64,000 nt of DNA from the NCBI GenBank assembly GCA_019752335.1, contig JAIEMJ010000040.1, forward strand, positions 1-64,000, written 5' to 3'. This DNA is from Bryobacteraceae bacterium (GTDB lineage Bacteria > Acidobacteriota > Terriglobia > Bryobacterales > Bryobacteraceae). Shown one piece after another: positions 1 to 7,521 of the stretch. The number at the start of each line of letters is the position of its first letter. The stretch's first letter is position 1. The translations under genes were made by a program, and so were the position numbers. The notes below the pieces were generated by a model that was not told where the DNA came from, searched no databases, and saw only the letters and a list, made by a program, of their open reading frames with translations.

Positions 1-183
1 ACTGTCGAAGCCGAAGCGCAAGACCAAATGGACGACGATACCCAACAGCGACAGAACCGCGATGATGGCCGGCTTCCGCTGCCTCAGGACGTCGACCCAC
101 TGCATCGTCCAACCCGGCTTCGGGCCTTTGCTAAGCCTGACATCATCGCGGCTGGGGGACTTTTTCGTTTCCATTTCCGTCAT
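1..183 (-). CDS. N-terminal part of a probable heavy-metal P-type ATPase (runs off the window)
   Basis: The reading frame opens with ATG at 183-181, preceded by AAAGAGG at good spacing, and stays open to base 1 (61 residues). A charged N-terminus of about 37 residues with many Lys and Arg is followed by a hydrophobic segment at residues 39-56 ending in HLVLRFG. That arrangement resembles the start of a class of Zn/Cd-type P1B ATPases whose first helix ends in LHLVLRF. No catalytic motif lies inside the window, so the assignment rests on resemblance of this short stretch only. Its neighbours (ECF sigma, CopA, Dps) fit a metal-stress setting. It could be another membrane protein. Confidence 0.5.
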   Translation of the reverse strand, partial: MTEMETKKSPSRDDVRLSKGPKPGWTMQWVDVLRQRKPAIIAVLSLLGIVVHLVLRFGFDS

Positions 184-385
184 AGCTTACCTCTTTGTCC
201 GCAGCGAGCGATGTCCGCCAGATCTTTTCGACATGAGTACTGATCATGCAAGTTAAGAACCAAACCCGGTGCGTTCCACGGTCCGGGCAAAAGTGCAGTT
301 TCTGCCGACTCAAGCACGCCGGGCCCCGCAAAAGCAGCCTCCCGGTGCGGATCTCGCCTTTGGCGACTCGCGTGCAGCAAAGTTC

Positions 386-673
386 ATGATGAAGAACCAA
401 TATGATGCTGGCTTTCGGACTTACCCGTCGATTCGCCAGGACCAGTCAGGCCTGGGACCCGGTTCGGGTGGCCAGTCCGGAGATACGCAGGGACTTTCCG
501 GCGTCGCGGATGCGACCTCGGAAAGCGTGAAAGAGTTGGTCGAGGAGGGGCAGTTCTTTGAGGCAGAAGTCATCAGTGGCATCGAGAACGCGCCCGATGC
601 CGACTTGCAAGAGGTTACCACCACTGAGGTTCTGGAAGACGACGTGCCCCTGGAGTACCTGCGCAGAGACTAG
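386..673 (+). CDS. Small acidic conserved hypothetical protein
   Basis: A 95-residue soluble protein, from ATG at 386 (389 is an equally possible second ATG). The N-terminal third is rich in Gly, Ser and Gln; the rest is strongly acidic with Glu/Val repeats and ends in a charged EYLRRD tail. There is no signal peptide or membrane segment. It lies 50 bases upstream of the ECF sigma gene on the same strand and may be co-transcribed with it. I recognise no domain. A longer frame reaches back to 269, but its extra residues look like non-coding translation. Confidence 0.6.
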   Translation: MMKNQYDAGFRTYPSIRQDQSGLGPGSGGQSGDTQGLSGVADATSESVKELVEEGQFFEAEVISGIENAPDADLQEVTTTEVLEDDVPLEYLRRD

Positions 674-723
674 ACGGTGTGGTGCTCCGCGTGCACTGGC
701 TCGCCGCGAAGAGGAGATACGAA

Positions 724-1355
724 ATGCTGGAAGTACACTCAGCCGCGGAGAGCGAAGAGAAGATTCAATTCGATGACGATTTGGTGGTCCTCGCGAAATC
801 CGGTGACCACACGGCGTTTGTCGAGCTGATTCGACGCCATCGCTTGATGAGTTTCAAGTTGGCCTATTCCATCTTGCGGGATCGCGCGAGGACCGAAGAT
901 GAATTGCAGAACGCGACCCTGAAGGCGTTCGCCCACCTGGAGCAGTTCCAGGGCGATGCTAAGTTCTCCACGTGGCTGGCCAGCATTGTCGTGAATCAGT
1001 GCCTGATGTGTCTGCGCAGGGATAAACGCGCCAAGATCCTCTACCTAGACGATTTCCAGTTGGGCGAGGAAATGGGACGTTCGACTTACGCGACCACACC
1101 GATACCCCCGAAACGGATCTGCGCCGCCGGCAGTTAAGTCAACTCGTGCGTCACGAAGTGAAACAAATGCCTTTCGTCCTCCGCAGTGTCATTTGGATGC
1201 GCGACATTCAGGAGCGATCCATGCGGGAGGTGGCGGCGGAGTTAGGCATATCGCTCTCCGCGGCGAAGAGCCGGCTCTTGCGAGGCCGCCAAGAGTTAAG
1301 AATTCGCCTGGAAACGCCGCGCTCCCGCCCCGGCGTGGTCTCGCTCGCCGGCTGA
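724..1355 (+). pseudogene. ECF-type RNA polymerase sigma factor, broken by a frameshift near 1080
   Basis: The first frame (724 to about 1078) starts at an ATG behind GAGGAGA and carries a sigma-70 region 2: the DDLVVLAKSGDHTAFVEL start and the core DELQNATLKAFAHLEQF, then a typical FSTWLASIVVNQCL helix. It then runs to a stop at 1137. A second frame, open from about 1080 to 1355, supplies the linker DTPETDLRRRQLSQLV and a complete region 4 helix-turn-helix (SMREVAAELGIS, then AAKSRLLRGRQELR). Joined by one missing base around GGGACGTTC the two give a normal-length ECF factor of about 210 residues. It is either inactivated or a sequence error. Confidence 0.75.
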
Positions 1356-1405
1356 AGAGAACTTACCGGGGGAGGATCAGAGGCGATCAGAAACCTGGAG
1401 ACCAC

Positions 1406-1558
1406 ATGGCAGGTTACTACAACAACGGCGCCCGGATGAAGTATTGGGGCAAAGCCGGCACCTGACTACGAAACGGGGCTCGAAGCGGACAGATTTCTGC
1501 TCTTCGTCCACACGGCGACCCTGCAGCGGTGGAACAGAGTCATCGAAAGAGCCTCATT
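1406..1558 (+). pseudogene. Possible remnant of a small stress protein downstream of the sigma gene
   Basis: A 19-codon frame (MAGYYNNGARMKYWGKAGT) follows a CTGGAGA ribosome-binding site and stops at 1465. Shifting by one base continues as PDYETGLEADRFLLFVHTAT, which resembles the C-terminal motif of YflT/general-stress-17M type proteins (PxYEx...GGxLLxVH). I infer a decayed or frame-broken stress gene; the first 19-codon peptide could also stand alone. The rest of the 1356-1582 gap shows nothing else. Confidence 0.25.
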
Positions 1559-1582
1559 GACCAAGCCGGTCCTCATGAGGCA

Positions 1583-3856
1583 TTACACCTTCGCCTTCTG
1601 CAAACGCAAGGCGTTGCCGATTACCGAAACTGAGCTCAGGCTCATCGCCGCGCCTGCGATCATCGGGCTTAGCAACAACCCAAACGCCGGGTAGAGCGCA
1701 CCTGCGGCGATGGGAATCCCGAGCACGTTGTAGAGGAAGGCGAAGATGAGGTTCTGCCGGATATTGCTCATCGTCGCCCGGCTAAGCCGGATGGCCTGGG
1801 CAATGCCGCGAAGGTCACCCTTTACCAGCGTGATTCCCGCGCTTTGAATCGCCACTTCGGTGCCGGTACCCATCGCGATTCCCACGTCCGCTTCGCTAAG
1901 GGCGGGCGCATCGTTGATTCCGTCGCCCGCCATCGCAACCCGCTTGCCCTCTTCGCGGAGCCGTTTGATATAGGTCACCTTGTCTGCAGGCTCGAGCTCG
2001 GCTTCGACACGATCAATGCCCAAATCTTTGGCGACCACGGCGGCGGTACGGCGGTTGTCGCCAGTAAGCATCACTAGCTTGATGCCCAACTGATGTAGCT
2101 GTTGGATGGCTTCGGCAGCGCTGGGTTTCACCGGGTCGGCCACGGCGAGCATCCCAGCAGCCTGGCCATCCACACCAACGAAGATCACCGTCTTTCCGGC
2201 TTCCTGCAACTTTACGGCCGCCGCTGCGAGCGGCTCCAGCCCCGCAAACTTCTCGCTACGCAGGAAATCTGCCTTGCCAACCGCGACCGTGCGCCCGGCG
2301 ATGGTGCCGAGCAAGCCCCCTGCGGTCACCGAGCGAAAATCCGCCACCGTGGTGAGCCGAATACCCTTCTCCTTCGCCCCCTGGACGATGGCGGCGGCCA
2401 GGGGATGCTCGCTATTCTGTTCGAGGGAAGCGGCCAGGCGCAGAAGTTCCTGGGCACCCATCGCTCCCACCGGCAACAGATCCATCAGTTGGGGTTTGCC
2501 CTCCGTCATGGTTCCCGTCTTGTCCACCACGAGCGTATCGACTTTCTCGAGCTTCTCGAGCGCTTCGGCATTTTTCACGAGTACGCCTTCCCTGGCGCCC
2601 CTTCCCACGCCGATCATGATTGACATGGGTGTGGCCAAGCCCAGGGCACAAGGGCAAGCGATGATCAGTACGGCCACCGCATTCACCAGGGCATGGCCGA
2701 GTTTGGGCTCCGGCCCCAACGCCATCCAAAGGATGAAGGTGGCCAACGCCACCGCCAGCACCACCGGCACAAAGACGCTCGCCACCCGGTCAGCAAGGCC
2801 TTGAATAGGCGCGCGGCTCCTTTGGGCTTCGGCCACCATGTTCACGATCTGACCCAGAAGCGTGTCGTTTCCCACCCGCTCCGCGCGCATCACAAAACTG
2901 CCCGAGCCGTTCACGGTTCCGGCGGTCACTCTGCCACCGGCGGCCTTCTCCACCGGTAGCGGTTCGCCCGTAATCATCGATTCGTCCAGGTTGGAGTGCC
3001 CTTCGAGCAGTTCGCCATCCACCGGCACCTTGTCGCCCGGGACGACGCGGAGCAGGTCGCCCACTTTCACTTGGTCCAGCGGGATTTCCTGGTCTGCTTC
3101 TGGCGAAACTCGTCGCGCCGTGGGCGGTGCCAGGTTCAGTAGTGCCTGGATGGCGGTCTCCGTGCGGCTGCGGGCACGGAGTTCCAACATTTGACCCAGC
3201 AGCACCAGCGCCACAATCACCGCCGCAGCCTCAAAGTAGATGGGTACTTTGCCCGCGTGTTGCATGGTGGCCGGAAAAAGGCCCGGGAATAGCATGGACG
3301 TGGCGCTGGATAGGAAAGCGGCCGCCACGCCCAACGCGATAAGCGTAAACATGTTGAGGTTTCCCGTCACTACCGAGCGCCAGCCCCGCTCGAAAAAGGG
3401 CCATCCGGCCCACGCCACCACGGGGACACTGAGCGCGAATTGCAGCCAGCGGGAAACGTCGCCATCTACCCAAGCCTGCCCGCCGAGGCCCGGAATCAGG
3501 TGAGCCATCGCCAGGACGAACACCGGCATCGCTAGCGAGGACCCGATCCAGAGACGCCGCGTCATCTCGCGCAGCTCTGCGGCCTCCTGGGAGGCACCGA
3601 TCGTGGGCGTCTTCAGCTCCAGCGCCATGCCACACCTAGGGCACGCGCCCGGATCATCCTGCTGCACTTCGGGATGCATCGGGCAGGTGTAGATCGCCCC
3701 ACCCTTGGGCGCTGGCTTCTCGGGCTGCAGGAATTTCTGGCGGCAGCGTTCGCTGCAGAAATAGTGAGTCTGCCCCCCGCGCTCGACGCGCAAGACGGAA
3801 GTCTCGTCCACGGTCATCCCGCAGATAGGGTCGATGCCCACCGTAGCCTTGGTCAT
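1583..3856 (-). CDS. copA: Copper-translocating P-type ATPase with N-terminal YHS and metal-binding domains
   Basis: A 757-residue P1B-type ATPase that exports Cu(I)/Ag(I) from the cytoplasm. The start at 3856 ([13 protein letters not shown]) has GAAGGAC before it and lies one base after the stop of the upstream small gene; a longer start at 3889 is less likely. In order: YHS domain ([20 protein letters not shown]), a second zinc-ribbon-like metal-binding motif ([15 protein letters not shown]), paired membrane helices, actuator domain ([12 protein letters not shown]), the transport motif CPC near residue 402 ([12 protein letters not shown]), the phosphorylation site DKTGT near 444, GDGINDAP near 645 and terminal helices. 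All key residues are present. A classical CxxC HMA domain is absent, as is common in the YHS-bearing group. Confidence 0.95.
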   Translation of the reverse strand: MTKATVGIDPICGMTVDETSVLRVERGGQTHYFCSERCRQKFLQPEKPAPKGGAIYTCPMHPEVQQDDPGACPRCGMALELKTPTIGASQEAAELREMTRRLWIGSSLAMPVFVLAMAHLIPGLGGQAWVDGDVSRWLQFALSVPVVAWAGWPFFERGWRSVVTGNLNMFTLIALGVAAAFLSSATSMLFPGLFPATMQHAGKVPIYFEAAAVIVALVLLGQMLELRARSRTETAIQALLNLAPPTARRVSPEADQEIPLDQVKVGDLLRVVPGDKVPVDGELLEGHSNLDESMITGEPLPVEKAAGGRVTAGTVNGSGSFVMRAERVGNDTLLGQIVNMVAEAQRSRAPIQGLADRVASVFVPVVLAVALATFILWMALGPEPKLGHALVNAVAVLIIACPCALGLATPMSIMIGVGRGAREGVLVKNAEALEKLEKVDTLVVDKTGTMTEGKPQLMDLLPVGAMGAQELLRLAASLEQNSEHPLAAAIVQGAKEKGIRLTTVADFRSVTAGGLLGTIAGRTVAVGKADFLRSEKFAGLEPLAAAAVKLQEAGKTVIFVGVDGQAAGMLAVADPVKPSAAEAIQQLHQLGIKLVMLTGDNRRTAAVVAKDLGIDRVEAELEPADKVTYIKRLREEGKRVAMAGDGINDAPALSEADVGIAMGTGTEVAIQSAGITLVKGDLRGIAQAIRLSRATMSNIRQNLIFAFLYNVLGIPIAAGALYPAFGLLLSPMIAGAAMSLSSVSVIGNALRLQKAKV

Positions 3857-3857
3857 T

Positions 3858-4144
3858 TCAGTCCTTCTGGCCCGCCGCTGGTTCGTCAAGCTTGGCTTCC
3901 ACTCCGCTCATCATCGGGCACTGGGCAATGGTCTCTTTACTCATCGCCATGTGCCGCATCAGCATTGCGGGCTTCAAGCCGGTGCCGGCCCGGCTCATCC
4001 GATCCGCTTCGGCGATGAGCAGCCGATTCTGAGCGTTCAGGTCACCGTCGATTGTGCTGGCGCCGCGCCCAAACTCAGGGCTAAAGCGAAGTGCAGTCGG
4101 AAGCAGGCCCGTAGGTTGCGATTCAGCAATTCTTGGTTCAACAT
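3858..4144 (-). pseudogene. Small Met/His/Cys-rich protein gene upstream of copA, frame broken
   Basis: From ATG at 4144 a frame of 35 codons (starting MLNQELLNRNLRACF) runs to a TGA at 4037. A second frame overlapping it continues as TIDGDLNAQNRLLIAEADRM, then [20 protein letters not shown], and stops at 3858, one base before the copA start. The second frame has no ATG, GTG or TTG upstream of position 3998, which supports one original gene of about 95 residues with a single-base shift in the 4037-4090 overlap. The Met, His and Cys cluster (MRHMAM, CPMM) suggests metal binding. A 46-residue protein starting at 3998 would be the only intact alternative. Confidence 0.45.
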
Positions 4145-4198
4145 GCTTGCTTCCTGAGCAATTGGAGATCCAACTGCGAATGTGAACCGTGACGGACT

Positions 4199-4780
4199 TC
4201 AGAGCGGCGAGATAGAAGCCGTCATCGAGAAGTGACTTCGCAGTTGCCGCAACGCCGATCGCACCCGGGTCTTCACGGTACCTAGCGGGATTTCCAGCCG
4301 GTGCGCCATCTGCGGTTGAGACAATCCCGCGAAATACGCCAGTTCCAACAAGTCCCGATGCATGGGTTTCAACTGACTCAGAGCGGCATGGATCTGGCTG
4401 ACCTCCGCGCAGAAGTGTGCTCTCGCGTCACTGCTAAGCCGAGGGCAATTACGATCTTCAATGGAGATCGTCCTCCGCAGAACGGAAGCTTGGCGCGATC
4501 GCCAGAAATCTATGGCCGCACAGCGCGCAATCATCAGCACCCAACTGCGCAGGCTGCATCGCTTCCCATCAAAGGCAGGAATCAGATTCCAAACCCGCAT
4601 GAATATATCCTGGGTAAGGTCCTCGGCTGTACCTGGATCGCGAACCACGCGCAAGACAAGCGTATAGACTATGGCCCCCACTTGGTCATACAATTCTCCC
4701 AACGCCTCAGTGTCCCGCGCGATCAGGCGCTCCGCTAACGCCAGGCTTCCGCCGTTTGCGAGGGCTCGTCTTCTCTGCAT
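4199..4780 (-). CDS. ECF-family RNA polymerase sigma factor (SigK-like)
   Basis: A 193-residue group 4 sigma factor. Region 2 covers roughly residues 20-90 (LGELYDQVGAIVYTLVLRVV, AEDLTQDIFMRVWN) and region 4 residues 130-185 (MHRDLLELAYFAGLSQPQMA, then IPLGTVKTRVRSALRQLR). The LELAYFAGLS...EIA-like motif and the IPLGTVK helix are typical of the SigK/SigL-like branch. It starts 5 bases after the dps stop, so the two are probably translationally coupled. No zinc-finger anti-sigma gene follows; downstream lie the small metal-binding gene and copA. Its targets are not visible here. Confidence 0.9.
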   Translation of the reverse strand: MQRRRALANGGSLALAERLIARDTEALGELYDQVGAIVYTLVLRVVRDPGTAEDLTQDIFMRVWNLIPAFDGKRCSLRSWVLMIARCAAIDFWRSRQASVLRRTISIEDRNCPRLSSDARAHFCAEVSQIHAALSQLKPMHRDLLELAYFAGLSQPQMAHRLEIPLGTVKTRVRSALRQLRSHFSMTASISPL

Positions 4781-4785
4781 TGTCC

Positions 4786-5352
4786 TTACTTCTCCGCTGT
4801 GGCCGGCACGTCGAGGTGAGCCGAGAGGAACCAGACTTGCATCTCATTGGTCTTGAGGACTTGGCTCACCAGAAGGTCATTAGTCCCGTCGTCGCCGGCC
4901 GTGGCACTTGTGTGGGCTCCCGTCCGGACGGCGTGGATCAGGCGCTCGTGGGCCGCCAGTTGACGGCGTACCTGCGCCGGCGGCTCTTCGCGGCCTCGCG
5001 GCGGACGTTCAATCTGCGTCGTTTCGGCCACATCGGCCGCCATCGCCAAGCTCACTCCACCCAACTGCTGAATTCGTTCGGCAAGTTCGTCCATCAGCAA
5101 TGACTGCTCTCCGTAGTGTTTGTCGAACAACAGGTGGAGCGAATAGAAAGCCGGCCCGCCGGTCTGCCAGTGGTGCTTTTTGTAGAGATCGCGTAGGGTC
5201 ATCGTGTCGGCGAGTACCTGATTCAGCGTCTTCACACTGGCCAGGCAAACCTCGCTCTTGAGCGCGATTTGTCGGCTGATAATCGTCCCGTAGGCTTGGA
5301 TCTCCGGGGAGACGGCGCCCTGCTGGGGCTCGCGAGGGTGGGCGTTTTTCAT
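4786..5352 (-). CDS. dps: Dps-like ferritin (DNA-binding, iron-storing protein)
   Basis: A 188-residue Dps/miniferritin. The ferroxidase signature is clear: LRDLYKKHHWQTGGPAFYSL, then LHLLFDKHYGEQ, MDELAERIQQLGG. Dps dodecamers oxidise Fe(II) with hydrogen peroxide and protect DNA. Start chosen at 5352, 5 bases after GGAGA; the adjacent ATG at 5355 is possible but too close to the ribosome-binding site. It is the first gene of a minus-strand unit followed by an ECF sigma, a small metal-binding gene and copA. The 194 bases upstream (5353-5546) must hold its promoter, but I see no convincing -35/-10 pair. Confidence 0.9.
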   Translation of the reverse strand: MKNAHPREPQQGAVSPEIQAYGTIISRQIALKSEVCLASVKTLNQVLADTMTLRDLYKKHHWQTGGPAFYSLHLLFDKHYGEQSLLMDELAERIQQLGGVSLAMAADVAETTQIERPPRGREEPPAQVRRQLAAHERLIHAVRTGAHTSATAGDDGTNDLLVSQVLKTNEMQVWFLSAHLDVPATAEK

Positions 5353-5546
5353 CATATTCTCCTGTGTTGTTCCACGGGCCCGTTCTAGAAAGAACTGGCA
5401 GCGCGGCGCTGGCACGCCCGGCTAGGTCAGAAGTTCGCTTACCTGCGTTCCCGGCGGGATTGTCTTTTTACTGTTCAGCACGCGAAAGGCCCAACGAGTT
5501 TACCGGCCACCGCGCGGTTCTCCCGGCAGAAAATGCACGCTTCGGC

Positions 5547-7070
5547 CTACACAGCCGCATGGAGTGCAAAATCCACACCTGGCACCGTAAAGTAAAAGGT
5601 GGAACCCTCACCGGGGACGGACTCCGCCCATACTCGCCCCCCGTTTTGCTCAATCACCCGCTTGCAGATCGCCAGGCCCAGGCCCGACCCTTCGTAGCGC
5701 TCTGCCGACTCCAGCCGCTCAAAAACGCCAAAGACCTTGTCTGCAAATTGCATTTCAAAGCCGATTCCGTTGTCTCGAACCGCAAACTGCCACATCCCCA
5801 GCTTGCGTTCCACCTGCAGCCGTATTTCGGGGCCTGCTTCCCCGCGGTACTTGATGGCGTTGGCCATCAGGTTCTGCAACACCCGCCCCAACTGATGGTC
5901 TGCCATCACCCACGGCAGGGGATGGTCGACACGCACAACAGCGCCACTTACGGCAATATCACCCTGCAGATTCGATATCGCCCATTTCACTGAATCGCTG
6001 GAGTCTTGTGGCGCAATGGAGGGACGCCCGGACAAACTCGAGTAGTCGATGAGATCCGCGATGAGCCGGCGCATGCGGCTCACACCCGAGACGACGAATC
6101 CGATCATTTCGCGGGTCTCGTCATCCTGCGCCTCCGAGTATCGCTGCGCCAGTAACTGCGTCATCGTTTCCACCGTCCGCAGCGGTGATTGCAGGTCATG
6201 CGCCACCACGTCCGCGAAGCGCTGCAACTCTTCATTCGACCTTTCCAGCTCTTGCTTACGTCGTTCGAGCTCGGAGCGCGTTTCCTGGAGGTCCTGGATG
6301 TCAATCGACACCCCGGACCATTCGGAAATCAAGCCGTGTTCGAGCACCGGCACCACGCGCGTTTTAAACCAACGATACTCCCCGTCGCCTCCCCGTAGCC
6401 GATGTTCAAATTCGTAGGGTTCACCGCCTTCGATGCGGGCCTGACGCCGCCGTACCTCACGTTCAGCCTCATCCGGGTGCATCGCGATCACCCAACCATG
6501 CCCTTCTCCCGCACCTTCCGGCAGACCCGTAAAGTCGTAGAACCGATGGCTGAGGTAGTCCACGTATCCGTCCGGGCGGTGGGTGAAGAGAATGCCAGGA
6601 ATGGTCTCGGCCATCGTCCTTAGGCGCTGCCGGCTGCGGCCCACTTCCTTTTCCATCTGCCGGCGGCGCAGGTCCAGAGTTTGCTGCTCCATGGCCCGCT
6701 GCACGGCCAGAAACAGTTTTTGTGCCGTAAGCCCCTGTTTCGAGACGTAGTCGGTTGCTCCGGCCCGAATCGCATCGGCCGCCAATCGCTCATCGCCTGC
6801 GCCGGTAACGAACACCACCGCCGTATTCGGCTCTACCGGGGCGACACGGAGGTCCTCCATGAAGTCGAGCCCCGAGGCGTCCGGCAAGCAATGGTCGAGC
6901 AAAACGCAATCGAAAGGTTGCTGCGCGAGGTGCGCCAGCCCCTGCGCAGCCGTTGCGGCTTCGACAAAGCGCCATTTGGTTTGCGGCATGGTTTCCAGTA
7001 GACGCTTCAGATACGCCCGGTCTTCCAGGCTGTCTTCAATAATCAGAATCGCTTTTGACTCACCTGGCAT
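5547..7070 (-). CDS. Hybrid two-component protein: REC-PAS-histidine kinase
   Basis: A 507-residue cytoplasmic sensor. The receiver domain spans residues 7-125 with phospho-acceptor Asp59 (CVLLDHCLPD) and a conserved TDYVSK loop. A PAS domain covers about 140-260 (GILFTHRPDGYVDYLSHRFY). A short coiled coil rich in Glu/Arg leads into HisKA with His near 290 (FADVVAHDLQSPLRTVE), then HATPase_c (LMANAIKYRG, VRDNGIGF, GSGLGLAICKRV). The start at 7070 overlaps the response-regulator stop by 11 bases; 7103 is an alternative. As last gene of the phytochrome operon it probably receives phosphate from BphP and relays or integrates it. Confidence 0.9.
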   Translation of the reverse strand: MPGESKAILIIEDSLEDRAYLKRLLETMPQTKWRFVEAATAAQGLAHLAQQPFDCVLLDHCLPDASGLDFMEDLRVAPVEPNTAVVFVTGAGDERLAADAIRAGATDYVSKQGLTAQKLFLAVQRAMEQQTLDLRRRQMEKEVGRSRQRLRTMAETIPGILFTHRPDGYVDYLSHRFYDFTGLPEGAGEGHGWVIAMHPDEAEREVRRRQARIEGGEPYEFEHRLRGGDGEYRWFKTRVVPVLEHGLISEWSGVSIDIQDLQETRSELERRKQELERSNEELQRFADVVAHDLQSPLRTVETMTQLLAQRYSEAQDDETREMIGFVVSGVSRMRRLIADLIDYSSLSGRPSIAPQDSSDSVKWAISNLQGDIAVSGAVVRVDHPLPWVMADHQLGRVLQNLMANAIKYRGEAGPEIRLQVERKLGMWQFAVRDNGIGFEMQFADKVFGVFERLESAERYEGSGLGLAICKRVIEQNGGRVWAESVPGEGSTFYFTVPGVDFALHAAV

Positions 7071-7521
7071 CGTGGGCGGCTCCCGGTTTTGGCAGATGGA
7101 CAACCTGCATCCAGTAAGTGACGACGTGGCGCAATACTTCGCGCAGACTCGCCAGCTGGATCGGCTTCACGATGTAACTGTTGGCTCCGATCCGGTAGCA
7201 CTCTTCGATGTCTTTGGGATTATGTGAGGTGGTCAGAATCACCACCGGTAGACACCGCAAATGGGCGTCCCCCTTGAGGGCGGCCAGCACCGTCCGGCCG
7301 TCAACGCGCGGCATGTTTAGGTCCAGAAGCACCAGTGACGGCTCGTCATTCTGAGTCAGGTCAATGAACTCACCGCGACGATACAAACGGTCTAAAGCTT
7401 CTTCGCCGTTCCTGCTTCTCAGCACCGGCCAGGGGATCTCCTCCTTTTGCCACACCCACATCATGGCCGCGAAGTCCTCATCGCTATCTTCCACAATGAG
7501 AATCGGGCGTTGGCGGCTCAT
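7060..7521 (-). CDS. Rcp1-type single-domain response regulator
   Basis: A 153-residue stand-alone receiver. Acidic pocket at residues 11-14 (EDSD), phospho-acceptor Asp67 (LVLLDLNMPRVDG), the TTS switch residues (VVILTTSHNPKDI) and the conserved Lys in SYIVKPIQL. It belongs to the Rcp1 group that accepts phosphate from cyanobacterial and bacterial phytochromes. Its ATG overlaps the bphP stop by 4 bases (ATGA), a strong sign of coupled translation. With no output domain it must act through another protein, most simply the REC-PAS-kinase encoded next. Confidence 0.92.
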   Translation of the reverse strand: MSRQRPILIVEDSDEDFAAMMWVWQKEEIPWPVLRSRNGEEALDRLYRRGEFIDLTQNDEPSLVLLDLNMPRVDGRTVLAALKGDAHLRCLPVVILTTSHNPKDIEECYRIGANSYIVKPIQLASLREVLRHVVTYWMQVVHLPKPGAAHDAR

